Positions 32,628 through 41,942 are shown, counted from the stretch's first letter. The stretch: 64,000 nt of DNA from an uncultured Desulfovibrio sp. (GCA_913060505.1 CAJXRQ010000010.1:1-64000), one strand, 5' to 3'. Program-made: numbers and translations. Notes: a model not told the origin generated them from the letters alone.

Positions 32628-32816
32628 TGTGGTTCTCCTGAAGTTAGATGGTTGAGATGCAGGGATAAAGCAAAGAGCATGCCGGGGTGTTTTTATTATT
32701 AAAAACAAGTAGTTCAGTGTATTTATTGATTGCCGGGGTCGGAAACGGCTTCAAGGTCCTGTCCCGGACGTGAACATTGATCGAAATTCGAACAGGTCCG
32801 AACCGTGGCAGTGTCC

Positions 32817-33794
32817 TTAAAACAGACAGTCCAAAAAGATGGAAAGCGGCACTTCATGGATGAATTCTCCCAGCGGGACATCGGCCAGACGGGATTCCAG
32901 CGCGTTCCGCTGATGGCGGCAATCCAGCAGCATTGCTTCCAGTTCGCTCACATCCCGGACGCCGAAATAGTCGCCATACAATCGCACCTTTTCGATATGT
33001 CCCTTTTTGACGTGCAGATGAACATCGAGCAATCCCCCGGGAGTCCTTGTGCGCCGGGTAAAATTGTAGGCCGGTGAGGAACCGAAATTCCAATCCCAGG
33101 TACGGTAGCGTTTTTCGGCAAGGGTTTCGATCAGGGCCGTTTCTCCTTCGGAAAGAGTCATGAGATCCGGCGCTTCTCCTTGAGATACAAAATCCATGAG
33201 CGCTGCAATGAAGTCGGTGACTTCCATTGGTTCCGGCAAATGGCTGGAAATATTGGTGACCCGTGACCGAACGCTTTTGACCGCCTTGTCCCGGTATTTT
33301 TCGGGGGCCACGCGCAAGGCGCCGGAAAGGTCGGCCATGTCCGAGGCGAACAGAAGGGTGCCGTGATGAAGAATACGACCGCCGTGAAAATGTTGGGCAT
33401 TGCCGGAAAACTTTTTGCCTTTTATGAGCAGGTCGTTACGGCCGCTGAATTCGCACTCTACCTCCATGGACTGGAGGGCCTGCTGTATTGGTTCCGTAAA
33501 GCGTTGAAAATCCAATCCTTCCGATGGCGTTGCGTTGCGGATGAAGGTAAAGTTGATGTTGCCCAGATCGTGAAAGACGGCTCCTCCGCCGCTGAGCCTG
33601 CGCACGACGGGAATACCGCGTTCCCTGATGAACAGTTCATCGATTTCCGCAAGCGTGTTCTGATTGCGGCCGACGATGACAGCTGGCTCGTTGCGCCAGA
33701 GCATGAATATTTCATCTTCGGATTGTGTCAGCAGCCGCTCTTCGGCGGCCAGATTGAAGGTCGGATCAGTGGATTGGTTGTATATGTAACGCAT
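32817..33794 (-). CDS. lplA: Lipoate-protein ligase
   Basis: 325 residues from ATG 33794 with AGAGGAG upstream. Catalytic N-terminal domain: FMLWRNEPAVIVGRNQNTLAEI, VVRRLSGGGAVFHDLGNINFTF (lipoate/ATP-binding RRxSGGG), SGRNDLLIKGKKFSGNAQ with the conserved lysine, HHGTLLF. A C-terminal accessory domain (about 245-325) is included. It attaches free lipoate to E2 proteins and GcvH; the likely local client is the E2 encoded 5 kb away. Divergent from the metallohydrolase gene. Confidence 0.93.
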   Translation of the reverse strand: MRYIYNQSTDPTFNLAAEERLLTQSEDEIFMLWRNEPAVIVGRNQNTLAEIDELFIRERGIPVVRRLSGGGAVFHDLGNINFTFIRNATPSEGLDFQRFTEPIQQALQSMEVECEFSGRNDLLIKGKKFSGNAQHFHGGRILHHGTLLFASDMADLSGALRVAPEKYRDKAVKSVRSRVTNISSHLPEPMEVTDFIAALMDFVSQGEAPDLMTLSEGETALIETLAEKRYRTWDWNFGSSPAYNFTRRTRTPGGLLDVHLHVKKGHIEKVRLYGDYFGVRDVSELEAMLLDCRHQRNALESRLADVPLGEFIHEVPLSIFLDCLF

Positions 33795-34003
33795 GATGTC
33801 TCCTCTGCCCGTGCAATGCAAAAGGTGGGCCTGCGATGCCTGTTTTTTGTGATCGGGAATGTTCGGCATATTCCGTGGACAGCGGTTCGGCAAGTGAAGT
33901 TTTTTCGGCTCAGGTTTTCCATAGGAATGTCCTTTGCAGGAACGGTTTGATCATATGAGCGGCACAAGCGAACAACAGGACAGACTTTGCAAAAGGAACG
34001 AAC

Positions 34004-34795
34004 GTGGAAGATTGTATCGATATAATTCTCGTGGCCAATGCCGGTGTGCTGGTTCGCGCCCATGGGGTTGGTTTGTTGTTGGACGGGATTCACCATGCGG
34101 ACGGGCACCCGTTCATCAAGGTGCCGGAAAACATTCTGGAGTGCATGAAGCTGGGAGAGGAACCGTATTCCGGGATCGACTATCTGTTGTTTACGCATGA
34201 GCACCCCGATCATTTTACGCCGGAACTGGTTTTGGATCAGGTTCGGCATCGGCCGGTAAAAGGGATATTTCTCCCGGATGAAGAGGAAGGAACACCAGCG
34301 TTGCGGCATTTGTACAGCCACCTCCGCGAGCAAGGTATCCCTTATTGGCCCTTGGGCTTGGAAGCTGGTGAAGTGCGAAAGTTCCAGCCCGAACCCGGTT
34401 TGCAGATCACTGCCATTGGTGCCCGGCACATGGGACCGCAATTTCAGGACGTGCGCAACGACTGTTTTCTTGTGTCCATCAATGGCATGAACCTGCTGTT
34501 TACGGGAGATGCGGATCACGTTGGAGAGTATTTCGAGCGTGCGGTGAAAGACGTTCCCATCGAAGCGGTTTTCGTGAATCCCATCTTTTATCACAACCCG
34601 GAAGGCCAGGCCGTGATCAACGAAATCATCAATCCGCGCAAGGTGGCCATTTATCATCTGCCACAGAAACAGAACGATCCCATGCATTTGCATTTTACGG
34701 TAAAGCGCGCCATGCAACGATATGCACACCCGGCTGTCTGTATCCATGTCCTGACTGAAGAGAATCCGGGATTTCGTCTTAATTTTTCGGAGTGA
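34004..34795 (+). CDS. Metallo-beta-lactamase-fold hydrolase (UlaG-like)
   Basis: 263 residues with a GTG start after AAAGGA. The metal-binding motif is LFTHEHPDHFTPE; further ligands in ARHMGPQF, FTGDADHVGEY and a late His in YHLPQKQND. The length and simple layout fit the UlaG/YycJ-like hydrolases with broad roles. Substrate unknown. It is a monocistronic unit followed by a strong hairpin. Confidence 0.8.
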   Translation: MEDCIDIILVANAGVLVRAHGVGLLLDGIHHADGHPFIKVPENILECMKLGEEPYSGIDYLLFTHEHPDHFTPELVLDQVRHRPVKGIFLPDEEEGTPALRHLYSHLREQGIPYWPLGLEAGEVRKFQPEPGLQITAIGARHMGPQFQDVRNDCFLVSINGMNLLFTGDADHVGEYFERAVKDVPIEAVFVNPIFYHNPEGQAVINEIINPRKVAIYHLPQKQNDPMHLHFTVKRAMQRYAHPAVCIHVLTEENPGFRLNFSE

Positions 34796-34828
34796 TTCCA
34801 AAGGCAGGAATTGCAGCCGGAGATGGAG

Positions 34829-34896
34829 AACGGGGAGAAAGCGTTTAGCTTAAATAGCGCTTTCTCCCCGTTGGATGCCTGTCGACGGCTTTTTTC
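34829..34896 (+). terminator. Double hairpin terminator
   Basis: A 15-base perfect stem (AACGGGGAGAAAGCG with CGCTTTCTCCCCGTT, 34829-34872) followed by a short GCC/GGC hairpin and six T (34877-34896). Ends the metallohydrolase transcript. Confidence 0.75.
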
Positions 34897-34995
34897 TAGG
34901 GTGCGGTAAAAACCGCCGGCACACATCCCTCTGAGGCAGGGTATGGGGTGCTTTGTACTCACCCATGCACGGTTTTTGCCGTGCGGGATGCTTTG

Positions 34996-36723
34996 CTAGG
35001 CCATGTATGCGCCTTCCATGGCGGAAACGGCACTGTCGGAATAGCGTTTGAGCACGCCGCGTTTTTGCGGCCGTTCCGGCAGTTTCCAATTCTTTTTGCG
35101 CTCGGCAAGGATGGTTTCCATCTCTTCGGAGGATTTTTCCTCGCCCTTGACGCCGACAACCCTCAGTGCGCGTTCCGGGATGTTGATTTCGATCAGGTCA
35201 TCGTTTTCAACCAGAGCGATGGGGCCGCCATCAAGAGCTTCTGGGGAAACGTGCCCGATGCAGGGACCGCTGGTGGCGCCGGAGAAGCGACCATCCGTCA
35301 CGATGGCCACGGTGCCGTTCAGGGTTTCGTCATAGACAATGGCGTCTGTGGTCATGAACATCTCGGGCATGCCACTACCCTTGGGGCCTTCATAGCGGAT
35401 GACGACCACGGAACCTGGCTGGATTTTGCCCGCGATGATGGCTGTTTGGGCCTCGTCCTCGCTGTCGAACACCGCTGCCGGGCCGATATGCTGGTGCATG
35501 TCGGGCTTTACGGCTGCGTATTTGACGACCGACCCTTTGGGGGCGAGGTTACCCTCCAGCACTGCGATGGAACCGCATTTTTCCGACTGCTCGGGCGTAC
35601 GGATAACATCGTGCTGCGGGATGCTGTAACTTTTCAGGTGGCCAAGGCAGCGGTTGAAGAAGCCGTCCTGCTCAAGGATTTCCAGCGAATCGCCCAAGGT
35701 ACGGCCGGTAACGGTCATGACATCCAGATCGAGCTGGTCGCGGAGCATGTGTTGCACCATGGGAACGCCGCCCGCGAACCAGAAGAGTTCCGCAGTGTAT
35801 TTGCCGCTGGGCTGGATGTTGGTGATGTATTTGATTTCCTGCCCGATGGCGTCGAATTCCCTGGGGTCGAGCTTGAGGCCCAGTTCGTGGGCAATGGCGG
35901 GCATGTGAATGAAAGCGTTGGTGCTGCCGCCGATGGCCGCGTGGATTTTCATGGCGTTGGCAAAGCTCGCCTTGGTCATGATCTTGCGGGCGGTAATGCC
36001 TTCTTTGGCCAGATACATGATTTGTTTGCCCGCCGCACGTGCCATGCGTCGGATTTCAGCCATGGTCGCAGGCATGAGCGCGGTTCCGGGCAGGGCCATG
36101 CCGAGCGCTTCGGACATGCACTGCATGGTGCTGGCCGTGCCCATGAACTGGCACGCGCCGCATGAAGGACAGCCAGTGAGCTTGTAATCCCGCATTTCCG
36201 CAAGGTCGACATGGCCTTTTTTCTTGCGTGCGGAAAGAGGTCCGGCCAGACCGGAAGTGGAGTTGCCGGGACCGGAGCGCATGGCTCCGCCGGGGATATG
36301 GATGGTCGGAATGTCCATGCGTGCCGCAGCCATGAGATGTCCTGGGGTGGACTTGTCGCAACCGGAGAGCAGCAGCATGCCGTCCCACGGAATGACGGAT
36401 GCGTGGATTTCCACCATGTCGGCAATGATGCCGCGAGAGCAGAGGATGAAGTTCATGCCTTCATGTCCCTGGGCCCATCCGTCACAGATGTCCGTGACAT
36501 GGAATTTTGCCGGGCGTCCGCCGACTTCATAAACGCCTATGGAAGCCTCTTCACTCAGGACATCGAGGTGGTAGCTGCCGGGATGGCTGTCGCCCTGGAC
36601 GTCGTCAACAAGAATATGCGGTTTTTCAACGTCGTCCCGTGTCCAGTTCATGCCCATCATCAGGGCGTCGACCTGGGACCAGAGATCGCGAACGCGTTCA
36701 CATCTTTGTTTTTGCAAGGTCAT
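34996..36723 (-). CDS. IlvD/Edd-family dehydratase
   Basis: 575 residues from ATG 36723 (AAGGAGAT upstream). Iron-sulfur dehydratase with cluster cysteines in LLSGCDKSTPGHLMAA and TGCPSCGACQFMGTAS, DDVQGDSHPGSYHLD near the start, KIHAAIGGSTNAFIHMPA, and the C-terminal VTDGRFSGATSGPCIGHVSPEA. The family includes dihydroxy-acid dehydratase, phosphogluconate dehydratase and sugar-acid dehydratases. The neighbours (GntP permease, two aldolases, IclR regulator) favour a sugar-acid dehydratase forming a 2-keto-3-deoxy acid, but an IlvD role cannot be excluded from sequence alone. Last gene of its unit. Confidence 0.85.
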   Translation of the reverse strand: MTLQKQRCERVRDLWSQVDALMMGMNWTRDDVEKPHILVDDVQGDSHPGSYHLDVLSEEASIGVYEVGGRPAKFHVTDICDGWAQGHEGMNFILCSRGIIADMVEIHASVIPWDGMLLLSGCDKSTPGHLMAAARMDIPTIHIPGGAMRSGPGNSTSGLAGPLSARKKKGHVDLAEMRDYKLTGCPSCGACQFMGTASTMQCMSEALGMALPGTALMPATMAEIRRMARAAGKQIMYLAKEGITARKIMTKASFANAMKIHAAIGGSTNAFIHMPAIAHELGLKLDPREFDAIGQEIKYITNIQPSGKYTAELFWFAGGVPMVQHMLRDQLDLDVMTVTGRTLGDSLEILEQDGFFNRCLGHLKSYSIPQHDVIRTPEQSEKCGSIAVLEGNLAPKGSVVKYAAVKPDMHQHIGPAAVFDSEDEAQTAIIAGKIQPGSVVVIRYEGPKGSGMPEMFMTTDAIVYDETLNGTVAIVTDGRFSGATSGPCIGHVSPEALDGGPIALVENDDLIEINIPERALRVVGVKGEEKSSEEMETILAERKKNWKLPERPQKRGVLKRYSDSAVSAMEGAYMA

Positions 36724-36770
36724 ATCTCCTTTTTCACGTTGTGATTTGTTTCCTGCGCCTTGGCGCAACG

Positions 36771-37673
36771 CTAGAAACCGGCCTGCCTGAGAAGTTCCGC
36801 GAAGCGTTTTTTGACGTCATCGCCGGGCTCGGTTGCCGGGGCCGCCACGCCGGTGGGAATGTCCGAACCTGTGGAGCGGACGGCTTCCTTCAGGATCCAG
36901 GAAAACGGGATGTCCAGGGCGTAGAGCTGTGAAAGAGTGCTCAGGCGTGGAAGCAGTTCCAGCAGGGTGTCCATATCCTTGTCCTGATAGGCCTTGTATA
37001 TGCCGCAGGTGATTTCCGGCGCAAAGTTCGCAGTTCCGGTGATACCGCCGTCGCCGCCGAGGGCAAGCGTGGTGAAGAGGTATTCGTCAAAACCGCAGAT
37101 GACCCGGAAGTCCGGGCGCACGCCCTTGACCTGGATGATCAGGTCACGGATGTGGCTGATGCAGTCCACGGTATCCTTGATGCCGACGATGCTCGGGCAG
37201 TCTTTGGCAATGCGCTTGACCAGCGAAGGCGTCAGATCCTGACCGGTCAGGGCCGGGAAGTTGTACATCAGAATGGGCAGCGAGGTGTTTTCCGCGATGG
37301 TGCGGTAGTGGTTGTAGATCCGCTCTTCGCTCATCAGCGAGTAGTAGGGGTTTACAACGATTACCGCATCGGCCCCAATGGAAGCCGCATGGTCGCTCAA
37401 TTCGATGACTTCCGCAGTTGCGCATGCGCCGGTGCCGACGATGGCGGGCTTGCGCCCGGCCACGTGCTTGACGCAGAATTCGGCGACCTGTCTGCGCATG
37501 GCGTTGGTCATCTGGGCAAATTCCCCCGCGCTGCCGAGGAAGAGCAGGCCGTCGACATCGCTTTCGATCAGCCTGTCTATCATTATTCCCATTCCCCGGC
37601 TGTCGAATTTCCCGTTCTCATCCAAAATGGTCGGAACTGGAGGGAAGATACCTTTAAAAGAACAATTGGACAT
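36771..37673 (-). CDS. DapA/KDG-aldolase family protein (second copy)
   Basis: 300-residue class I aldolase of the dihydrodipicolinate synthase/N-acetylneuraminate lyase superfamily. LLFLGSAGEFAQM (substrate carboxylate loop), PILMYNFPALTGQ with catalytic Tyr, and Schiff-base lysine in VGIKDTVD. YNFP instead of the YNVP of true DapA points to a 2-keto-3-deoxy-sugar-acid aldolase (YagE-like), giving pyruvate and an aldehyde. It lies 47 bases upstream of the dehydratase, so the two form an operon. Confidence 0.85.
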   Translation of the reverse strand: MSNCSFKGIFPPVPTILDENGKFDSRGMGIMIDRLIESDVDGLLFLGSAGEFAQMTNAMRRQVAEFCVKHVAGRKPAIVGTGACATAEVIELSDHAASIGADAVIVVNPYYSLMSEERIYNHYRTIAENTSLPILMYNFPALTGQDLTPSLVKRIAKDCPSIVGIKDTVDCISHIRDLIIQVKGVRPDFRVICGFDEYLFTTLALGGDGGITGTANFAPEITCGIYKAYQDKDMDTLLELLPRLSTLSQLYALDIPFSWILKEAVRSTGSDIPTGVAAPATEPGDDVKKRFAELLRQAGF

Positions 37674-37998
37674 TGATTACTCCTATTTTTTCCATGTGTG
37701 GTTCTTCTGTTTCCGGCAAGGACTTGTTATGAAAGCATCCGTTGCCGACAAAAGCTGAAAACGCTGAAAATTTGTGTACTCCTCATACCTTGCATGATCA
37801 AAATTCGCCGTTTGTCTGTGGAAAACAGGAAAAGCGGCGACATCCGTCTTGATCTTCCCGTAAAAGGTGTTTGCCCCTGCTGGAAAACTGTATTGCAATC
37901 TCGTTTTCTCCACACAATTTCAAATCATTTCGTGATTGTTCCGTGGCGGCCACACGAGGTGTCCGCCACGGGGATTTTCGTTTGTTTATTCCGTTTTT
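37674..37998. other. Intergenic region between gntP and the second aldolase gene
   Basis: 325 bases, no gene. It carries the gntP terminator-like hairpin (37943-37973) and presumably the promoter of the aldolase-dehydratase pair. A spaced inverted repeat TCGCCG (37805) / CGGCGA (37835) is present. I do not see the IclR-type composite operator found further right. Confidence 0.5.
37943..37973 (-). terminator. Hairpin after gntP
   Basis: GTGGCGG and CCGCCAC arms extended by CAC/GTG, 26 bases past the gntP stop on the minus strand. No long T-run. Confidence 0.5.
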
Positions 37999-39414
37999 CT
38001 AGATCAGTCCCATAGACACGAAGATCGTCAAAGTGATGATACCGATCAGGCCGGAAACGGCGCGCGGGACGGTCAGATATTTCAGGCCCTGCGTCGTGTT
38101 CAGGTTGAAGAACTGGGTCATGATCCAGAATCCGCTGTCGTTCAGGTGGCTGAGGATCATGGTTCCGCAGCCGATGGACAGGGTTGCGGCCACCGGAGAG
38201 ATGCCCAGCGAATCCATCATGGGCAGGATGATGGCAGCGGCGGTGAGGCCTGCGGTGGTCATGGAACCCACGGCGGTCATCAGTATGGATGCCGTGAAGA
38301 AGGGAATCAGAATGGGAAGCAGGCTGGTTCCGGCAACAATGGCACCAAGATCCTTGACCACCGGAGCGGTTTTGAGCATGCCGCCCATTGCGCCGCCCAT
38401 GGCGGTGATGAGCAGGGGCAACAGTGCGACAACGAGTCCGCGTCCAACCCAGGTTCCGAAGATGATCTGCTTGAGGGGAGCATTTTTTTCGCCTGTGGTG
38501 CGGGCATGGTGGGCCCTGACTTTATCGGCCTTGATCCAGCCGAGAATTACGGTGAACACGACGCCCAGCAGCAGCGCGATGACCCTGTCACCTACGGAGG
38601 TGAAGAAGGTGAGGGTGCTGCCGCCATCCTTCATGTAAACCTTGGCAAACGAGGCGAAGGTGATGAGCACGACCGGGATCAGCACGGGCAACATGGCCAT
38701 GAGGGCGCTGGGCAGACCCTTTTCGTGGATGATGATGTCCTCGATCTTGTCGGATTTCGCAGGCTCGAAGCCTTCCACAAAGTCTTCACGCGGGGCGATC
38801 CATTCCTTTGCGGCCCAGGAGCGCAACAGCAGCCAGGTTCCGAAGAAGGCGATGGCCGCGATGATCGAACCCCAGAAGATGGTCAGGCCGAGGTCTGCGC
38901 CGTACATGAGGGCAATGGCCAGAATGCCCGGAGTCGGAGGGACAAGGCCATGGGTCAGCCCCAGCCCCATGCCGATGAATGCGGACATGGAGGACATGGA
39001 TATTTTTTTGCGTATGGACAGGATGGAGGCGATGGGCGCGGTCAGCACCATGGTGATGTCGCCGAACACAGGGATGGAAACGATGAATGCCGTGAGCGCG
39101 GGAGCCAGTTCCAGAGCCTTGCCCCGGAACAGACGGGTGAAGAAGTTGGATATTGCGGTGGCCGCGCCAGTGTCCTGAATGCCCATGGCCAGAATGGAGC
39201 CCAGAATGATGGTGACGCCGATGCCTTTGAGGGTTCCGCCGAAGCCCTTGTTGATCAGGTTGACGGCGTCAATGAGGTTGTTGCCCAGTGCCAGTCCAAG
39301 CCCGAGGCTGGTCAGGAAAAGCGCGAGCACGGGGTGCATTTTGACCTTCATGATCATTACCATCAGGAAGGTGATGGCGATCGCAAGAATTACCAAGAAA
39401 AGTACTGGAGTCAT
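37999..39414 (-). CDS. GntP-family sugar-acid:proton symporter
   Basis: 471 residues, about 12 or more membrane segments, starting FLVILAIAITFLMVMIMK. Family features include LGSILAMGIQDTGAATAIS, VSIPVFGDITMVLTAPIA, GLGLTHGLVPPTPGILA and the C-terminal LSIGCGTMILSHLNDSGFWI. GntP carriers import gluconate and related aldonates, glycerate or citrate analogues. Located between the two aldolase genes and 74 bases after the first, so co-transcribed with it. The exact acid is unknown. Confidence 0.9.
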   Translation of the reverse strand: MTPVLFLVILAIAITFLMVMIMKVKMHPVLALFLTSLGLGLALGNNLIDAVNLINKGFGGTLKGIGVTIILGSILAMGIQDTGAATAISNFFTRLFRGKALELAPALTAFIVSIPVFGDITMVLTAPIASILSIRKKISMSSMSAFIGMGLGLTHGLVPPTPGILAIALMYGADLGLTIFWGSIIAAIAFFGTWLLLRSWAAKEWIAPREDFVEGFEPAKSDKIEDIIIHEKGLPSALMAMLPVLIPVVLITFASFAKVYMKDGGSTLTFFTSVGDRVIALLLGVVFTVILGWIKADKVRAHHARTTGEKNAPLKQIIFGTWVGRGLVVALLPLLITAMGGAMGGMLKTAPVVKDLGAIVAGTSLLPILIPFFTASILMTAVGSMTTAGLTAAAIILPMMDSLGISPVAATLSIGCGTMILSHLNDSGFWIMTQFFNLNTTQGLKYLTVPRAVSGLIGIITLTIFVSMGLI

Positions 39415-39488
39415 AATCTTCTCGTTTTTTTATGCCGGGAGCAGCCGTTTACAGCGGGAGATCGGGCCCGCCACATCCGTTTTGCCCG

Positions 39489-40373
39489 CTACGCCCCGGC
39501 TATTATTTCCTTTATTCGGCTCATTTCCTCGTAAGTCATCTCAACACGACTGAAACGCATGGTCGGATAGCTGGAAACCACCTTTTCATCGATGGCGAAT
39601 TTTACTGCCGGGATAAAAGGGATTGTCACCCTGTATATATCCATGAGCCTTACGGCCCTTTCCTCGCATCGGCGGACGGTATCCATATCGCCGTTTGCCA
39701 GCGCATCGCGCATGCGGACGAACAATTCGGGTTCGAAGTTGCAGATTCCCCCTATGACGCCGTTTCCGCCTGCCCGGATGTTGGGAACGAAATCCCCGTC
39801 AAACCCCGAGAATACGCTGAAGTTCCCGACAGTATTTTTGACCTCGTTGATATACTTCCTGGTGTTGTCCATATTCGCACTCGCGTCCTTGATGCCGACG
39901 ATGTTTGCGTGGTCGTCGATCAGGGAAAGGATCATGTCTGTTGAATAGGTCACACCCGTTCTGGCCGGGAAGTTATACAACATAATGTCGATATCCACGT
40001 TAGAAGCCACTGTTGAGAAAAAGTTCCTGATATGGGATTCCGGCAGGGCGAAGTAGTAGGGACACATCACCACTGCGGCATCGAATCCGCATTGCTGGGC
40101 ATGTTGCGTCAGGGCGACGCTTTCACGAATATCCATGCCGCCGGTTCCGGCGAACATGACCAGCTCGTCCCTTGTCTGCTCGGCGGCAAAGGACAGATGC
40201 CGTTTTCTCTCTTCCAACGTGAGGTTAAAGAATTCCCCCGTGCTCCCCAGCACGAGAATTCCGTCAACGCCGTTTGCCGCCAGATTGGCAATCAGCTTGA
40301 CGTTTGCCTGTTCGTCCACCTCACCACGTTCGTCAAAGAGCGTTGCAACGGCGGCGAAAACGCCAGTGTACAT
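39489..40373 (-). CDS. DapA/NAL-family aldolase (first copy)
   Basis: 294 residues. GILVLGSTGEFFNLT, DIMLYNFPARTGVTY with catalytic Tyr, and Schiff-base lysine in VGIKDASAN. As with the second copy, YNFP suggests a 2-keto-3-deoxy acid or similar substrate rather than aspartate semialdehyde. GGAGGG precedes the ATG. The two aldolases in the locus differ considerably in sequence, so they may act on different chain lengths or stereoisomers. Its 600-base upstream region holds three composite operators. Confidence 0.87.
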   Translation of the reverse strand: MYTGVFAAVATLFDERGEVDEQANVKLIANLAANGVDGILVLGSTGEFFNLTLEERKRHLSFAAEQTRDELVMFAGTGGMDIRESVALTQHAQQCGFDAAVVMCPYYFALPESHIRNFFSTVASNVDIDIMLYNFPARTGVTYSTDMILSLIDDHANIVGIKDASANMDNTRKYINEVKNTVGNFSVFSGFDGDFVPNIRAGGNGVIGGICNFEPELFVRMRDALANGDMDTVRRCEERAVRLMDIYRVTIPFIPAVKFAIDEKVVSSYPTMRFSRVEMTYEEMSRIKEIIAGA

Positions 40374-40481
40374 GAATACCCTCCATCCTTGAACAGTTAC
40401 CCTCTCATGGAGCGTTACGGCAGTTGGAGAAGCCCTCGCCTGCTTCGACCTGACTGCCCGCCCGTTCCTTCAACATTCTTT

Positions 40482-40520
40482 TGTGCGATAATTTCGCACA
40501 GCGTTCACATCGTATGAGAA
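40482..40520. promoter_or_regulatory. Composite operator 1 (boxes A and B)
   Basis: Box A TGTGCGATAATTTCGCACA (perfect 7-base arms, 5-base spacer), three bases, then box B TTCACATCGTATGAGAA. Centres 21 bases apart, two helical turns. 109 bases upstream of the first aldolase start; likely bound by the IclR-type regulator. Confidence 0.75.
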
Positions 40521-40701
40521 AAATCCATTCGAAATTCGTTAAAAAAAACAGTGAAATTGCATTGGCAGGGCCGCAACTGATACTCTTATTCCGGATGTGT
40601 CTGTTTTTTCAGCCTAGCCGCGGCCTTTCTGTCCACTTGCCTTTCGGCATCCATTCTTTCGATTCCATATATGTGGACATCCTATGGCCTCATCGAAATC
40701 T

Positions 40702-40740
40702 TGTGCGACATTATCGCATATTGTTCATACTATATGTGAA
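40702..40740. promoter_or_regulatory. Composite operator 2 (boxes A and B)
   Basis: Box A TGTGCGACATTATCGCATA and box B TTCATACTATATGTGAA with the same three-base gap; centre 220 bases from operator 1. Confidence 0.72.
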
Positions 40741-40925
40741 AAAAATATGTACAGGCGTTTTCCGGTCGTCCTAATCGGAAATGCATTTTGCAATACAAAC
40801 TTCAGCCTCTCTGCCCTTGTCCTCCAATCCGTCACATCTATTCGCCTGTGTTATTATGAAAATTTATAGAATTTTCATGTCGTTCACATAACTGTTTTTT
40901 CTTTTTACCTTAAGAAAATGGCTGC

Positions 40926-40964
40926 TGTCCGTTATTGTCGCACGACGTTCACACGATATGTGAA
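40926..40964. promoter_or_regulatory. Composite operator 3 (boxes A and B)
   Basis: Box A TGTCCGTTATTGTCGCACG (weaker left arm) and box B TTCACACGATATGTGAA (perfect arms), same three-base gap; 224 bases from operator 2 and six bases past the IclR gene stop. Confidence 0.7.
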
Positions 40965-40970
40965 AAAAAA

Positions 40971-41732
40971 TTATATTGCCGCGCTGATCTGCTGTGCAGC
41001 CCAGACAATCCGTTCTGAAATTTCAGCGAGCATTTTGGATGAAATTCCGGCCTTGGCCCCGGAGATGCTTACGGATGCGACCACTTCGCCATCCTGCGTA
41101 TGAACTGGGGCTGCGATGCACATCAGTCCCGGAGCATGTTCTTCGTCGTCGATGCTGATTCCCCGCTGGCGTATGGATTCCAATTCTTCCCGCAGTTCAT
41201 CAATGTTCGTTATGGTGTTGGGGCCCCGGCGCAGCAATTGCGGCTCCACCTGCTTGAGAAGGCGTTCCCGCTTGGCTTCGGGCATGAAGGCCAGCAGGCA
41301 CTTGCCGACTGCGGTGCAGTACATCGGGTTTGCCGCGCCGATTTCCGATTGCATGAAAATGGCGCGCTCGCCCCGGATTTTATCGATATATACCACCATG
41401 CCGTTGCGTTCGACGGTGAGGTGGACGGTTTCGGAGAACTCCTGAACGAGTTGTTCCAGGAAGGGCTTGGCCCGGCGCACCAGAATGTTGTGCTTGTGGA
41501 CATGGCCGCCGAGTCGCAGGAGCTTGAGGCCGAGTGAGTAGCGGGAGTCTCTGGGGTTCTGTTCCAGATATCCTTTCTGGGCCAGAGTATTGATCAGGCT
41601 GAATGCCGTGCTTTTGCTAAGGTCCAGCAGATTGGCAATCTCGGTCACGCTCAGCTCCTTGGTCGAACTGTCGTAGAGTTCGAGGATGCTCAGGGCGCGG
41701 GCCACTGATTGTATGAGTCTGCTCTCAGCCAT
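40971..41732 (-). CDS. IclR-family transcriptional regulator
   Basis: 253 residues. N-terminal winged helix: SVARALSILELYDSSTKELSVTEIANLLDLSKSTAFSLINTLAQKGYLEQ. C-terminal IclR effector domain: LGLKLLRLGGHV, ETVHLTVERNGMVVYIDKI, YCTAVGKCLLAFMPE, RQRGISIDDEEHAPGLMCIAAPVH. Such proteins usually repress or activate sugar-acid catabolism on binding a pathway metabolite. A box-A operator copy lies 14-32 bases before its start (autoregulation), and composite operators flank its 3' end and the aldolase-gntP promoter. Confidence 0.93.
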   Translation of the reverse strand: MAESRLIQSVARALSILELYDSSTKELSVTEIANLLDLSKSTAFSLINTLAQKGYLEQNPRDSRYSLGLKLLRLGGHVHKHNILVRRAKPFLEQLVQEFSETVHLTVERNGMVVYIDKIRGERAIFMQSEIGAANPMYCTAVGKCLLAFMPEAKRERLLKQVEPQLLRRGPNTITNIDELREELESIRQRGISIDDEEHAPGLMCIAAPVHTQDGEVVASVSISGAKAGISSKMLAEISERIVWAAQQISAAI

Positions 41733-41745
41733 TGGGTTCTCCTTG

Positions 41746-41764
41746 TGTGCGATATCGTCGCACG
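41746..41764. promoter_or_regulatory. Box-A operator at the iclR-type promoter
   Basis: TGTGCGATATCGTCGCACG, matching box A of the composite operators in arms and 5-base spacing. The position of box B (41768-41784) has little resemblance, so only half of the composite site is kept here. Between the regulator gene and the DUF2000 gene. Confidence 0.7.
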
Positions 41765-41942
41765 GCGTTTATCTTTCAGTAGCTAAATGTCACCAAATCG
41801 AAATCCTGTCAACATTGAAAGTGGGAATTTTGTCACGAATCCTGTTTCAACGCAGATGCAAACGTACCGGGACAGCAATTTTTTACAAGAGAATCCAAAT
41901 GCCTCGGCCTATCTTCGCCCTTTCAAAACAAGGAGGGCCGTC

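Larger units (their letters stand above)
40374..40970. other. AT-rich operator region upstream of the first aldolase gene
   Basis: 597 bases without a gene, markedly AT-rich. Outside the three composite operators listed separately I see an isolated box-B-like half (TTCACATAACTG near 40883) and TTCCATATATGTGGA near 40665, but no coding frame or RNA gene. Confidence 0.6.

Noticed and set aside
40482..40964. CRISPR or 220-base tandem repeat array
   Set aside because: Only the 39-base operator elements recur; the intervening sequences are unrelated.
40948..40964. CRP/FNR site
   Set aside because: Box B is TTCACA-N5-TGTGAA; CRP sites have TGTGA-N6-TCACA and FNR sites TTGAT-N4-ATCAA, so neither fits.
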